The notes: a model not told the origin generated them from the letters alone. A stretch of DNA of 64,000 bases from Isosphaera pallida ATCC 43644 (GCF_000186345.1 NC_014962.1:3128450-3192449), one strand, 5' to 3'; counted from the stretch's first letter, positions 1-9,330 are shown. Numbers and translations: made by a program.

Positions 1-2
1 CG

Positions 3-1316
3 CTGAGGGTCATCCGAGCCTGCCGCGATCTAGGTATCGAAGCGGTCGCGGTTTACTCCCAGGCCGACCGCGATGCACCCTATGTCCAGCTGGCCGACCG
101 CGCCTTGTGCATCGGTCCGGCGTCGGGCCTGGAAAGCTATCTCAACATCCCTCGAATTATTGCCGCGGCTGAGTTGGCCGACGTGCAGGCGATCCATCCT
201 GGTTACGGCTTTTTGTCAGAGAACCCCGACTTCGCCGAGATCTGTCGCGCCTCGAACTTCGAGTTCATCGGCCCGCCCCACGAGGCGATCCGCAAAATGG
301 GCCTCAAGACCGAGGCCAAAGCAGTCGCCAAGGCGGCCAAGGTCGATTGCGTGCCTGGCTCCGATGGGCCGGTCGATTCGGACGAAGAGGCGGTCCACCT
401 GGCCCGCCAGATCCGTTACCCAGTGCTGATCAAGGCCGCAGCCGGTGGCGGCGGCAAGGGGATGCGGGTCTGCCAGGACGAATCCCAACTCCTGGCCAAC
501 CTCAAAGCCGCCCGCGCCGAGGCCGAGGCCGCCTTCAAAAACCCCAGCGTCTATCTCGAGAAGTTCATCGATCGGCCCCGCCACGTCGAAGTGCAGATCC
601 TGGCCGACAATCACGGCAACTGTGTTCATCTCTTTGAGCGTGAATGCTCGGTCCAGCGCCGGCACCAGAAACTCATCGAGGAGGCTCCCGCTGCCTCGTT
701 GCCCGCCAGGGCCCGCGACCGGATGTGCGACGCGGCGGTGCGGTTGGCCAAAGCCGCCGGCTACGTCAACGCCGGAACCATTGAGTTCCTGGTTGATCAG
801 GAGTTCAACACCTATTTCATCGAGGTCAACGCCCGCATCCAGGTCGAGCATCCGGTCACCGAACTGGTGACAGGCATCGACCTGGTGAAGCAGCAGATTC
901 TCGTGGCGGCCGGCCAGCCGTTGCCGTTCAAACAGAAGGACATCGCCATCCGGGGCCACGCCTTCCAGTGTCGGATTAACGCTGAGGATTCCGATCACGG
1001 CTTCCGGCCTTCGCCGGGGCGGATTACCCACCTACGTGTTCCTGGGGGCTATGGAGTTCGTTGGGATTCACAGATCGTGTCGGGTTACGTCGTGCCGCCC
1101 CATTATGACTCGCTCGTGGCCAAACTGCTGGTGCATGGTATGGACCGCGACCAAGCCGCGGCCATCATGCGCCGAGCACTAGACGAGCTGGAGGTCGAGG
1201 GGATTGCCACCACCACCCCCCTACACCGACGGATTTTCCGCAATCCCGACTTTCTGGCCGGACGAGTCGACACCACCTGGGTTGAACGGGTGTTGCTGGC
1301 GTCCAAGGGCGAGTGA
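3..1316 (+). CDS. accC: Biotin carboxylase subunit of acetyl-CoA carboxylase (5' end outside window)
   Basis: The frame is open from base 3, beginning [19 protein letters not shown], which matches the first conserved block of AccC. Only about a dozen N-terminal residues should be missing. It carries the ATP-grasp glycine loop [12 protein letters not shown] and the active-site segment [14 protein letters not shown]. The family charges biotin on the carrier protein AccB with bicarbonate and ATP, the first half-reaction of malonyl-CoA synthesis for fatty acids; it is cytosolic. The visible 437 residues fit the usual length of about 450. Pyruvate or propionyl-CoA carboxylase subunits share this domain, but the protein stops right after the biotin carboxylase C-terminal domain, as a stand-alone AccC does. 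An accB partner would be expected upstream, outside the window. ung follows 41 bases downstream on the same strand. Confidence 0.95.
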   Translation: MRVIRACRDLGIEAVAVYSQADRDAPYVQLADRALCIGPASGLESYLNIPRIIAAAELADVQAIHPGYGFLSENPDFAEICRASNFEFIGPPHEAIRKMGLKTEAKAVAKAAKVDCVPGSDGPVDSDEEAVHLARQIRYPVLIKAAAGGGGKGMRVCQDESQLLANLKAARAEAEAAFKNPSVYLEKFIDRPRHVEVQILADNHGNCVHLFERECSVQRRHQKLIEEAPAASLPARARDRMCDAAVRLAKAAGYVNAGTIEFLVDQEFNTYFIEVNARIQVEHPVTELVTGIDLVKQQILVAAGQPLPFKQKDIAIRGHAFQCRINAEDSDHGFRPSPGRITHLRVPGGYGVRWDSQIVSGYVVPPHYDSLVAKLLVHGMDRDQAAAIMRRALDELEVEGIATTTPLHRRIFRNPDFLAGRVDTTWVERVLLASKGE

Positions 1317-1357
1317 GGCCGCCAACCACGACTTCAAGGAGGAAAGGAAGCTGGGTC

Positions 1358-2191
1358 ATGGCCCGATCCCGCAACGAGGATTCCCGCGACATGCCGCTTT
1401 TCGGCAAGTTCGACCCGTCTCCATCTCCCGTGCACGCGCCGCCCGCGGCGCCTCCGGTTCGAGTCGAGCCGATCGCGCAACCGAGTCAGGTCCAACCGCT
1501 ACCGTTGGTTCCTGGCCTGCCGCCGTTGCCATTAGCTTGGCGGATCGCGTTGGGGAGGCGAGTGGAACAATCCAAGTATGAAGAAATTGGCGCATTTGTG
1601 GCCGCCGAGCGTCGGATTGGGACAGTCTACCCGCCCCATGACCAGGTCTTTGCCGCCTTCGAGGCGACCCCGCCCGACCAGGTCAAGGCAGTTTTGCTGG
1701 GTCAGGATCCCTACCACGGGCCGGGCCAGGCTCACGGTCTTTGCTTCTCGGTGCGTCCAGGGGTGCCGATTCCGCCCTCTTTGGTGAACATCCTCCAGGA
1801 ACTTCAGAACGACCTGGGCTTTCCACCGCCCCGTCATGGCGATTTGCGGTCTTGGGCGAATCAAGGAGTGTTGATGTTGAACACCGTGCTCACGGTTCGC
1901 TCTGGTCAGGCCAACTCGCATCGTGGGCGGGGCTGGGAGGAGTTCACCGACGCGGTCATCGCCGAAATCAGCGCCGGGCCTCATCCCGTGGTGTTCATTC
2001 TCTGGGGCAATCCGGCCAAAGCTAAACGCAAGTTGATCGACGTGAACCGTCACGCGATCGTCCAATCGGCCCACCCCTCGCCGCTCTCGGCCCACCACGG
2101 CTTTTTCGGCAGCCGGCCGTTTTCCCAGGTCAACCGGGCGTTGGCGCGGTTTGGTCGCGCGCCGATCGACTGGCGTTTGAGCGACCCCTGA
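1358..2191 (+). CDS. ung: Uracil-DNA glycosylase, family 1
   Basis: The enzyme removes uracil from DNA to start base-excision repair. The water-activating motif GQDPYHGPGQAHGLCFS is at residues 115-131 (catalytic Asp117), and the DNA-intercalation/His motif HPSPLSAHHGFFGSRPF starts at residue 239. The substrate-recognition stretch VLMLNTVLTV is at 171-180. The catalytic core starts near residue 55, so about 50 proline-rich N-terminal residues are extra compared with the usual 220-230 aa enzyme. The ATG at 1358 was preferred over an in-frame GTG at 1313 that overlaps the accC stop, because AAGGAA sits 8 bases before it. A start inside the proline-rich region is also possible. The stop is one base before the ATG of the next gene, suggesting translational coupling. 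Confidence 0.95.
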   Translation: MARSRNEDSRDMPLFGKFDPSPSPVHAPPAAPPVRVEPIAQPSQVQPLPLVPGLPPLPLAWRIALGRRVEQSKYEEIGAFVAAERRIGTVYPPHDQVFAAFEATPPDQVKAVLLGQDPYHGPGQAHGLCFSVRPGVPIPPSLVNILQELQNDLGFPPPRHGDLRSWANQGVLMLNTVLTVRSGQANSHRGRGWEEFTDAVIAEISAGPHPVVFILWGNPAKAKRKLIDVNRHAIVQSAHPSPLSAHHGFFGSRPFSQVNRALARFGRAPIDWRLSDP

Positions 2192-2192
2192 C

Positions 2193-3821
2193 ATGATCCC
2201 AGCGGCTTGTCCTCCATCAGGCCTTCGAGGCGACTGCGCCCTTTCCCGTTGGAGTTGGCTGGGGGTGGGGCTAATCAGTCTGATATGGGGCGTTGGTATG
2301 ACGTGGCGCCTCGATCAACCGATCGTGGAGAACTACGTCGGACGTCAGATTCCCACCGCGATGGTGGCCCGCAACTTGCTCGAAGGGCGTCCCGGCTGGT
2401 TCCTCGATCCTCGGCTCGACACCGGCCCCTTTCCCAACCGCTTGTTGGTCGAGCCGCCCGGAGTCGCGTGGGCCGCGGCGCGTCTGGCTGGTTGGCTCGA
2501 TCCGATCGACCCCTCCAGCCGATTGGAACAGGCGGGGCGTTTGGTCTCGATTGGTGGTGGTCTGCTAGCCTTGGTTGGGTTCGCGCTGCTGAGCCGCCCT
2601 CGTTTGACCCCTGAGACGGGCCTGGCAGGCTGGCTCGCAGCGGTGGCGGCGTTGGCATGCGCGCCGGTTCTAATCCGCTACGGTCGCGCGTTTCAAAACG
2701 ACGCGGCCGCGCTGGGCCTGCTTCTGGTGGGTCTCGCCTTGTGGGATCAACCTTGCCGAGCGAGGCGCGGATGTGCAGTGTTCATCGGATCGCTCGCCGT
2801 CGCGCTCAAAGCGCTGGTCGCGCCGGTGTGGTTGGTTGGGCTGGCCTGGATCGCTCGGCAACGGCGCGACGGGAACACCGCTTGGCGAGTGGCCGCCGCG
2901 ATGAGTCTGATCCCAATGGCCTTATGGTATGGATATGTGGCCAAACTTCTGGCCGAAGAAACGGCGGGAGCCGGTGGGTCTGACGCCTTCAGCGGCTGGT
3001 GGTCCTCGGTGGGACCGTGGGCCTGGCTCGACCCGGCGTTGGCGGCGACGCTGGTCCGCTATGCGACGTTTCGTTGGATGTCGCCAGTGGGGTCCGCGCT
3101 CGCGTGGTGGGGTTGGGGATGGTGGCTTGCCCGCCGGCGGTCGTTTCAGGTTGGCAACGCGACCCGCGCGGGGCTTGATTTCTTCCTTGCCTGGGTGGTC
3201 GTTGGGGGGGCAACCCTAATGCTGACGGGTGCCAAAGCCCACCATGAATACTATGGTCTTCTCCTGTCGCCTCCTCTGGCGGCGGGCGTAGGCTGGGCAG
3301 TGGGACGGGCGGGACGAGGCCATTCGTCCGGGTTCCAGACCGCTTGGCGCATTGGATGCTTGATCGCTCTTGGGTGCAGTGGGGTGGTGACCGCGATTTC
3401 GACCTTTCATACCCCGGACTCCTGGGGCCGTCTGAGGGTGGCCGGGCAAGAACTGGCGGCGGTGGTCCCCCCTGCAGCATGGGTTTCTGCCGAGGAGGCG
3501 CTTTTGTTCGCCGCCGACCGCCGCGGCTTTCGCTTGGAGTGGACCACCGCGGCGATCCGTCGCGCCGTCGCCGAATGGTCCGACGTGTCGCGCGGTATGG
3601 CGGTGGAGACTCCCGAAGAGCTTGCCGAGTTTCACCGCCGCAACGGCGCGCGCTTTGTGGCGGTCCTGCTCGGTCCCGGTCAGGAAAGCATGGAGCGCCT
3701 TCGGTTCGCGGCCTGGCTCAGACGCAACGGTAACGGTGTCGTGCGGGTGGATCGTGCCGGAGTGGTCTTAGTGGTGGAATGGTCCACGCTAGCACCCCCG
3801 CCGATTTCGCCTCGGTCATAA
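2193..3821 (+). CDS. Multi-pass membrane protein, probable GT-C fold (GT39-like) glycosyltransferase
   Basis: A 542-residue protein with about ten hydrophobic helices and a soluble C-terminal domain of about 130 residues. After the first helix (about 20-36) comes a periplasmic loop with LDQPIVENYVGRQIPTAMV, in the place where GT-C enzymes carry their catalytic acidic residue. The motif KAHHEYYGLLLSPP in a later loop resembles the ArnT/PMT-type arrangement. Such proteins usually transfer sugars from a polyprenyl-phosphate donor on the outer face of the membrane. Donor and acceptor cannot be read from the sequence. The ATG follows the ung stop by one base, so it is likely co-translated with ung. 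The gene ends 9 bases from the convergent glutaredoxin gene. The family call is moderate; 'conserved membrane protein' is the safe fallback. Confidence 0.6.
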   Translation: MIPAACPPSGLRGDCALSRWSWLGVGLISLIWGVGMTWRLDQPIVENYVGRQIPTAMVARNLLEGRPGWFLDPRLDTGPFPNRLLVEPPGVAWAAARLAGWLDPIDPSSRLEQAGRLVSIGGGLLALVGFALLSRPRLTPETGLAGWLAAVAALACAPVLIRYGRAFQNDAAALGLLLVGLALWDQPCRARRGCAVFIGSLAVALKALVAPVWLVGLAWIARQRRDGNTAWRVAAAMSLIPMALWYGYVAKLLAEETAGAGGSDAFSGWWSSVGPWAWLDPALAATLVRYATFRWMSPVGSALAWWGWGWWLARRRSFQVGNATRAGLDFFLAWVVVGGATLMLTGAKAHHEYYGLLLSPPLAAGVGWAVGRAGRGHSSGFQTAWRIGCLIALGCSGVVTAISTFHTPDSWGRLRVAGQELAAVVPPAAWVSAEEALLFAADRRGFRLEWTTAAIRRAVAEWSDVSRGMAVETPEELAEFHRRNGARFVAVLLGPGQESMERLRFAAWLRRNGNGVVRVDRAGVVLVVEWSTLAPPPISPRS

Positions 3822-3830
3822 CGCTCGACC

Positions 3831-4088
3831 TCAGCTGAGCTTGGCGGTGAGTCGGCCCTGTTCGTGAAGGGCGCGGAGATCGGTATAGCCACCTACGAAC
3901 TCCTCGCCCAGAAAGATCATCGGCACGGTGGGCCAGCCGCCCACGGATTCCGAAACCGCCTTGCGCAGTTCGAGGTTGTTTGACACGTCATGCACCTCAG
4001 GTTCCACGCCCAGGGTTCGTAGTAGATCGATCGCGCTGATGCAGAACGGACAGGTGGGCTTGACATAAATGGTAACGGCTTTCGGCAT
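3831..4088 (-). CDS. Glutaredoxin family protein
   Basis: A small 85-residue thioredoxin-fold protein with the dithiol active site CPFC at residues 13-16 (TIYVKPTCPFC). The cis-proline motif WPTVPMIFLGEEFVGG follows, then a C-terminal helix ending LTAKLS. This matches the size and layout of class I glutaredoxins, which reduce disulfides or glutathione mixed disulfides in the cytosol. The ATG at 4088 was chosen because GGGAG lies a short distance upstream and the fold begins at residue 4. The longer open frame upstream runs into low-complexity DNA and is not coding. The gene is alone, convergent with the membrane glycosyltransferase gene. Confidence 0.9.
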   Translation of the reverse strand: MPKAVTIYVKPTCPFCISAIDLLRTLGVEPEVHDVSNNLELRKAVSESVGGWPTVPMIFLGEEFVGGYTDLRALHEQGRLTAKLS

Positions 4089-4198
4089 CAGAGAGTCTCC
4101 CAACCAAAAAGGATGGAATTTGTTTGATGGGGAATCCTTGTGTCCACCTGATTCGATCAGGGTTGTTCCATAAGCGTAGGTGATGGTTCGCCTTTGGC

Positions 4199-4823
4199 AA
4201 GTCGGGTGTGGGGAGTGGGGTGTGGGGAGGGAGGAGTGGGGTGTGGGGAGGGAGGAGTGGGGTGTGGGGTGTGGGGAGTAGTGAGGGAGGAAAGCGTGGA
4301 AAGTCAGGTGGAGGGTGTGGGGTCGAGAGTGGGAGTTGGGCATGAGCGGGGGACGCTTTTGCTTTCGGCGAACGAGAGGTGCAGGGGTGAAGAGTCGGCT
4401 GTGAGGGAGTGGGGAGTGGAGTGATTGGAGCGGAAGGAATGAGATCAATTTTAAGAATATCTTTATTCAAAGATAATGTGTTGATACGATTTGGTCGTCA
4501 GTTTCCCGAGACCGCCCCAAGTGTTGTTTGCCGTTTTTTTCCAGCCCCTGCGGCGTGGAGGAGGACGCGAATTGAGGTGGAATCGATGAGCAGGTTCTCA
4601 AGGAAAAGCGTCCCCCACACCCCCCTCACTCCCTACTCCTCACTCCCGACTCTCCACCTTCCACACCCTCCACCTGACTTTCCACGCTTTCTTCCCTCAC
4701 ACCTCACGCTTCACACCACACCCTCCACTCCTCACACCCCACTCCCGACTCTCCACCTTCCACGCTTTCCTCCCTCACTACTCCCCACACCCCACTCCCC
4801 ACACCCCACACCCCGCACCCCAC
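4199..4823. repeat. Low-complexity G-rich / C-rich inverted repeat between grx and fdhA
   Basis: This gene-free stretch has two arms. At 4206-4279 the + strand is a run of GGGG blocks with 1-3 base loops (units such as GTGTGGGGAGTGGGG). At about 4614-4820 the complementary C-rich pattern appears (CACACCCCACTCC). The arms match collinearly beyond the simple repeat: GGGGGACGCTTTT at 4350-4362 pairs with AAAAGCGTCCCCC near 4601-4613, and GGAAAGTCAGGTGGAGGGTG near 4297 has its complement near 4667-4686. The centre, about 4363-4600, includes an AT-rich piece (4440-4490) with no ORF. The same C-rich motif recurs at 9369-9513 and 53372-53562. The G-rich strand could form quadruplexes; function is unknown. 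Confidence 0.75.
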
Positions 4824-7670
4824 TCACGCCGAACCGACCGGCTCGACCCGAGCGGCGCAGAACTTGAATTCGGGGATTTTGCCGAAGGGGTCGAGAGCGG
4901 GGTTGGTCAGAAGGTTGGCAGCGGCTTCGGTGTAGCAAAATGGGATGAAGACCATGCCAGGGGGGACGTCTCGATCGGCGCGGGCGAGCAGTTCGATGGT
5001 GCCACGACGGGTTTGGACTCGGAGGCGTTCGCCGGGTTGGAGTCCGAGTTTGGCCAGTTCGCGGGGGGCGATCAAGGCGATCGCCTGGGGTTCCAAAGTG
5101 TCGAGTGTCGAGGCGCGTCGGGTCATGGCTCCGGTGTGCCAATGTTCCAGCAGCCGCCCGGTGGAGAGGATCCAGGGATAATGCTCGTCGGGTTGTTCGT
5201 CGGGAGGGATGAGGTCGGTGGGGCGGAACCGTCCCCGGCCGTCGGCGGTGGGGAAAACGTCACCAAAGATAACTTCCTGTCCAGGCGTATGTTCATCGTC
5301 GCACGGGTAGGTGACGGCTCCTTCACGTTCGAGGCGTTCCCAGGTGATCCCGCGCAACGACGGCATGACGGTTCGCATTTCGTTGAAGACGTCGCGGGGA
5401 CCGTCGTAGTTCCAATCGAGGCCGAGGCGTCGGGCGAGTTCTTGAATGATCCACCAATCGGGGCGGGCGTCTCCGGGGGTGGGCAGGGCGGTTCGTCCCA
5501 GTTGGACGCGGCGATCGGTGTTGGTAAAGGTGCCGGTTTTCTCGGGGAAGGCCGAGGCGGGCAACACGACGTCGGCGTGCCAGGCGGTTTCGGTCAGGAA
5601 AAGGTCTTGCACCACCAGATGATCGAGGTGGGCCAAGGCAGCGCGGGCGTGGTCGAGGTCGGGGTCAGACATCGCGGGGTTTTCGCCCAAGATGTACATG
5701 CCCCGGATCTCGCCCCGGTGGGCGGCCTTCATTGTTTCCACCACGGTCAGGCCGGGTTCAGGGTCCAGACGGACCCCCCAGGCGTTCTCGAACCGCAGGC
5801 GGGTCGCAGGGTCGCCGACCGGCTTGTAGTCGGGATAAACCATTGGGATCAGACCGGCATCCGATGCGCCTTGGACGTTGTTTTGACCCCGCAGAGGGTG
5901 CAACCCGGTTCCCGGACGACCCACGTTGCCGGTCGCCAGCGCCAGGTTGATGAGACAACGGGCGTTGTCGGTGCCGTGGACATGTTGGGAAATTCCCATG
6001 CCCCAGAAGATGATCGCGCGTCGGGAGCGTCCGTAAACGCGGGCGATCTCGCGGATCTGGTCGGCCGGTACCCCGCAGACCTCGGCCATCGCCTCGGGGG
6101 TGAAGCGTGTCAACGAGGCCCGCAGTTCCTCGAAGCCGACGGTGCGCGCGGCGATGAAGTCGGGGTCGTGCAGGTTTTCGTCAAGAATGACGTGGAGCAT
6201 GGCGTTGAGCAGCGCCACGTCGGTGCCGGGCCGGAAGGTCACGCGGTGGGTGGCGTAACGGCTGAGGCTTTGGCCCCTGGGGTCGATCACGATGAGCTTG
6301 GCCCCGCGTTTGGCCGCTTGCTTAATGAAGGTGGCCGCAACCGGGTGGTTGACTGTCGGGTTGGCCCCAATAACCATGATGACCTCGGCGCGGGTCGCTT
6401 CGGCGAATGGCGCGGTCACCGCCCCTGAGCCGATCATCTCCATGAGCGCCGCGACGCTGGAGGCGTGGCACAAGCGGGTGCAGTGATCGACGTTGTTGGA
6501 GCCGAATCCGGTCCGCACCAGCTTTTGAAACAGATAGGCTTCTTCATTTGAGCCTTTGGCCGAGCCGAACCCGGCCAGAGCGCGGGGGCCGAACCGGTCG
6601 CGGAGGGTTCGCAAGCCGGAGGCGGCCACATCCAGCGCTTCCTCCCAGCTGGCGGGCCGGAAGTGGGTCTCGGGGTGGGCTGGATCGACCTGGTCGCGTC
6701 CGTGTTTAGCGACGCCGGGCCGGCGGATCAAAGGGGTGGTTAGGCGGTGGGGGTGGTGAACATAGTCGAAGCCGAACCGTCCTTTGACGCAGAGGCGGCC
6801 TCGGTTGGCGGGGCCGTCGCGTCCTTCAACGAAGAGCAGGCGGTCCTGAGCGATGTGGTAGGTGAGCTGGCAGCCGACGCCGCAATAGGGGCAAAGTGAA
6901 TCGACCGCGCGGTCGGCAGTTTGGGCGGGGCGTCCCTGGTCGTCGAGGACCGAGGCAGGCAAAAGCGCGCCGGTGGGGCAGGCTTGAACGCATTCGCCGC
7001 AACCGACACAGGAGCTTTGACCCATCGGGTCGTCGAAGTCGAAAACGACGCGGGTTTGGTAACCGCGATGGGCCAGGCCGATGACATCGTTGACCTGGAC
7101 TTCGCGGCAAGCGCGCACGCAGAGGCCGCACTGGATGCAGGAATCCAGGTGGACCGCCATCGCCGGGTGGGAGCGGTCGGGGGGGGGGATCGCCGTTTCG
7201 TCGCGGGCGGGGAAACGGCTGGTGGTCACTCCCAGACGTTGCGCCCAGCGGTGGAACGAGGAGTTGGGGTTGTGGGCTTGATCGCGGGGGGGTTGGTCGG
7301 CCAGTAGGAGTTCGAAGACCATCGCGCGGGCGCGGGCGGCGCGGTCGCTTTGGGTGTGGACCACCATGCCAGGAGTGGGTTTGCGGATGCATGAGGCGGC
7401 CAACACCCGCTCGCCTTCGATCTCGACCACGCAGGCGCGGCAGTTGCCGTCGGGCCGATAGCCGGGGCGGTCGAGATGACAGAGATGGGGCAGAATCCGG
7501 CCTTGCCGTCGGGCCACCGACCAGATGGTTTCGCCCGGACGCGCTGTGACGGGCTCAGCGTCGAGGGTGAACGTGATCACGTCGGCCTCACTCTGAGAGG
7601 CTTCCTGATGAACGATGGCACGGGCGGCTTTGGCGTGTTCGTAGTTCTGAATACCAGTAGAACTGATCAT
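4824..7670 (-). CDS. fdhA: Formate dehydrogenase alpha subunit, Mo/W-bis-MGD, cysteine type
   Basis: A 948-residue protein that oxidises formate to CO2. Order of domains: NuoG-like 2Fe-2S domain (Cys64, 77, 80, 94); two 4Fe-4S clusters in a ferredoxin-like domain (CIQCGLCVRAC at 178-188 and CVGCGECVQAC at 221-231); the 4Fe-4S site of the molybdopterin domain (CPYCGVGC at 260-267, Cys294); the active-site segment CTRLCHASS with Cys401-His402 where selenocysteine enzymes have Sec-His; and a C-terminal dinucleotide-binding domain beginning YPWILSTGRLLEHWHTGAM. The ATG at 7670 was chosen because GGAGGGG lies just upstream and the ferredoxin fold starts soon after; the longer frame upstream is low-quality. 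No NuoE/NuoF-like partner or fdhD is adjacent, so the electron acceptor is unclear. mfnB lies upstream on the same strand. Confidence 0.92.
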   Translation of the reverse strand: MISSTGIQNYEHAKAARAIVHQEASQSEADVITFTLDAEPVTARPGETIWSVARRQGRILPHLCHLDRPGYRPDGNCRACVVEIEGERVLAASCIRKPTPGMVVHTQSDRAARARAMVFELLLADQPPRDQAHNPNSSFHRWAQRLGVTTSRFPARDETAIPPPDRSHPAMAVHLDSCIQCGLCVRACREVQVNDVIGLAHRGYQTRVVFDFDDPMGQSSCVGCGECVQACPTGALLPASVLDDQGRPAQTADRAVDSLCPYCGVGCQLTYHIAQDRLLFVEGRDGPANRGRLCVKGRFGFDYVHHPHRLTTPLIRRPGVAKHGRDQVDPAHPETHFRPASWEEALDVAASGLRTLRDRFGPRALAGFGSAKGSNEEAYLFQKLVRTGFGSNNVDHCTRLCHASSVAALMEMIGSGAVTAPFAEATRAEVIMVIGANPTVNHPVAATFIKQAAKRGAKLIVIDPRGQSLSRYATHRVTFRPGTDVALLNAMLHVILDENLHDPDFIAARTVGFEELRASLTRFTPEAMAEVCGVPADQIREIARVYGRSRRAIIFWGMGISQHVHGTDNARCLINLALATGNVGRPGTGLHPLRGQNNVQGASDAGLIPMVYPDYKPVGDPATRLRFENAWGVRLDPEPGLTVVETMKAAHRGEIRGMYILGENPAMSDPDLDHARAALAHLDHLVVQDLFLTETAWHADVVLPASAFPEKTGTFTNTDRRVQLGRTALPTPGDARPDWWIIQELARRLGLDWNYDGPRDVFNEMRTVMPSLRGITWERLEREGAVTYPCDDEHTPGQEVIFGDVFPTADGRGRFRPTDLIPPDEQPDEHYPWILSTGRLLEHWHTGAMTRRASTLDTLEPQAIALIAPRELAKLGLQPGERLRVQTRRGTIELLARADRDVPPGMVFIPFCYTEAAANLLTNPALDPFGKIPEFKFCAARVEPVGSA

Positions 7671-8265
7671 GTTAGCCCCCCTCCCCTCCGCGACCTGTTT
7701 TTGAGTGGAACTTGGCTTAGCGAGGATCATCGTGAAAGGGCTGTGGAACCGTTGTGGGATTTCACGGCGATCGCCTTTCTTCATCATGTCCCCTCTCTGC
7801 TCGTTACGCAACGATTGAACACAAAGAACGAGAGGAAACGGGAAGGGGTGTGGGTTTGGGGGGATTCCTGGAGGGTGGGGCATGGGTGGAGAAGAGGCCA
7901 CGCGGCGAGCGTTACGCCCCCGCGATGATGGGTCGGAATGTCCCTCGGGGTTGGTAAACCCGCGCGACGCTCCGTGATGGTTGGATTGAGTAGGCCGCGG
8001 GGGCCGTTTCCCGCGGCTTGGCCCTGAACTGTTGGAACGCCCCCGTTGGGGTCGGGCAACCCACGCCATGAACCGAGATGGTTTGATTAATGGGAGGTCG
8101 CGCGGGGGCTGTGTTCCAGCTACGCCCTGGGCGTTGAGCGCGACTCCGTCACGGTCGGGGAGTTATTGGGCGAGGTGAGGTGATTGAGTTGCTTCTGCAA
8201 AATGGGTCTTGGGTTGGAATGGCTTAGGTGATGATCTTGGGAGCCGATCCTTCTGGCATGATTGT
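7671..8265. other. Intergenic region upstream of fdhA
   Basis: No convincing gene is seen in these 595 bases between mfnB and fdhA, both on the - strand. A perfect 8-bp dyad, GCCGCGGG at 7994-8001 with CCCGCGGC at 8010-8017, could be a terminator stem for mfnB or a regulatory fold, but no T-run follows on the - strand. The region should hold the fdhA promoter and ribosome-binding site (GGAGGGG within the last 20 bases). A molybdenum-cofactor riboswitch would be plausible for this gene but was not recognised by eye. Confidence 0.4.
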
Positions 8266-9024
8266 TCAGAGAGCCTCGTCTGGCGACATCTGATCAAGAA
8301 GAAGTCGAAGGTGTTCTACGCGGCGCGGGTCAATGGGGCCGCGTCGGTCGCCGTGGAGGCAAGCGGCGGAGCGGACGGCGATGAAGTCGGGTTGCCAGGT
8401 GGCCAGACGAGGGATGGCCTGGGCGTCGAGCGAGCCGGCCAAAGCCACGAGGAGGCCCGAGGCGCGGGCGTGGGCCACCCAGTCGGGTGTGATGGGGGGG
8501 GCGGGTTGGCGATACCAGCGGGTGGGGTTGGCCTTGTCGAAGGTGTCCACGAGGAGTCCGGCGCAACCGAGGGCGTGGGCTTCCTCAACGGCGCGGGTTG
8601 GTTCCAGGCCGTTGACGCCGGGTTGGTCGAAGTCGGCGTAAATCCCTAGGATGACCTGCCAATCATGCGATTCGACCCAAGCACGGGCGCGTTCGCGCCA
8701 GGAGAAGCTAGGCGTTTGGTCGTCGGAGGCGCGACACCGCGAGGTGCCGAACTTGACGAAACGCGGACGGGCTTCTCCAAGGTGCGCGACCCAGTGGAGG
8801 TCGGGTGGACCGTCGGCGAGTTCACCGAGGGCCAACGAGCGCTGGTGGGGGTCGGGGAGAATGCGGGCGAGGTCGAGAACGTCGGAGGCGTCGGGCCGTC
8901 CCAGGGGGCCCCGGTCGGGCCGTTTAAGGTCGATGAGATCGGCCCCGCCTTGAAGCGCTTCAACCGCCTCGGTCGCGGAGGCCACGCTGACCAACAACTT
9001 GGGACGTTTCTGGCGTTCCGACAT
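8266..9024 (-). CDS. mfnB: (5-formylfuran-3-yl)methyl phosphate synthase (DUF556), methanopterin pathway
   Basis: A 252-residue TIM-barrel protein. The N-terminus KLLVSVASATEAVEALQGG followed by ADLIDLKRPDRGPLG is the DUF556/MfnB signature, with the Schiff-base lysine expected at Lys34. The second conserved block is GCAGLLVDTFDK near residue 155. MfnB condenses two glyceraldehyde-3-phosphate molecules into the furan phosphate that becomes part of methanofuran. In bacteria it occurs in methylotrophs and planctomycetes that use tetrahydromethanopterin/methanofuran-linked C1 transfer. Its position upstream of a formate dehydrogenase on the same strand fits formaldehyde-to-formate-to-CO2 oxidation, although the 595-bp gap argues against a tight operon. 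No other pathway gene (mch, fhc, mtdB) is in the window. Confidence 0.85.
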   Translation of the reverse strand: MSERQKRPKLLVSVASATEAVEALQGGADLIDLKRPDRGPLGRPDASDVLDLARILPDPHQRSLALGELADGPPDLHWVAHLGEARPRFVKFGTSRCRASDDQTPSFSWRERARAWVESHDWQVILGIYADFDQPGVNGLEPTRAVEEAHALGCAGLLVDTFDKANPTRWYRQPAPPITPDWVAHARASGLLVALAGSLDAQAIPRLATWQPDFIAVRSAACLHGDRRGPIDPRRVEHLRLLLDQMSPDEAL

Positions 9025-9140
9025 CGTGGATTCGAGATACCTGCCTTGGCGGTCGAGGATGAGATTGGGAGGTCGAGTCGGTTCGGGCTTTCAGCCTCAA
9101 GTGGAACTGGGTGGGCAGGAGCCGGGGCGTCTGGGAGCAA

Positions 9141-9330
9141 TCGTGGGTTGAATCGGTTCAGAGGTTGAAAGACGGTAGCGACGTTAGGAATTGGATGCAC
9201 GCGCTTGAACCATCGTGGGTTCAATCGGCGGTTTGCTCGTCCGCAGCCTGAGCGGAATCGCGGGCAGATACACGCACACGCGCTTGAGTCATCATAAGTT
9301 GAATCGGTTCAGAGGTTGAAGAAGCCAACC
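9141..9330. repeat. Degenerate direct repeats at 72-79 bp spacing
   Basis: Three related segments contain TTGAATCGGTTCAGAGGTTG or close variants, with the core TT(G/C)AATCGG starting at 9148, 9220 and 9299. The second and third are also preceded by a shared CGCGCTTGA(A/G) block. Spacings of 72 and 79 bp resemble the repeat-plus-spacer period of the large CRISPR array downstream, but no clear palindrome or constant boundary is seen. They lie upstream of mfnB in a 495-bp gene-free stretch (9025-9519). They could be a CRISPR relic or an unrelated tandem repeat. Confidence 0.5.

Noticed and set aside
216-1031. Long antisense ORF opposite accC, and similar long shadows opposite fdhA (5013-6428) and the oxidoreductase (40556-41410)
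   Set aside because: They mirror strongly supported genes, have no domain features, and reflect high-GC third-position bias.
7994-8017. GC-rich 8-bp stem as a definite intrinsic terminator of mfnB
   Set aside because: It lies about 250 bp beyond the stop and no T-run follows on the - strand.
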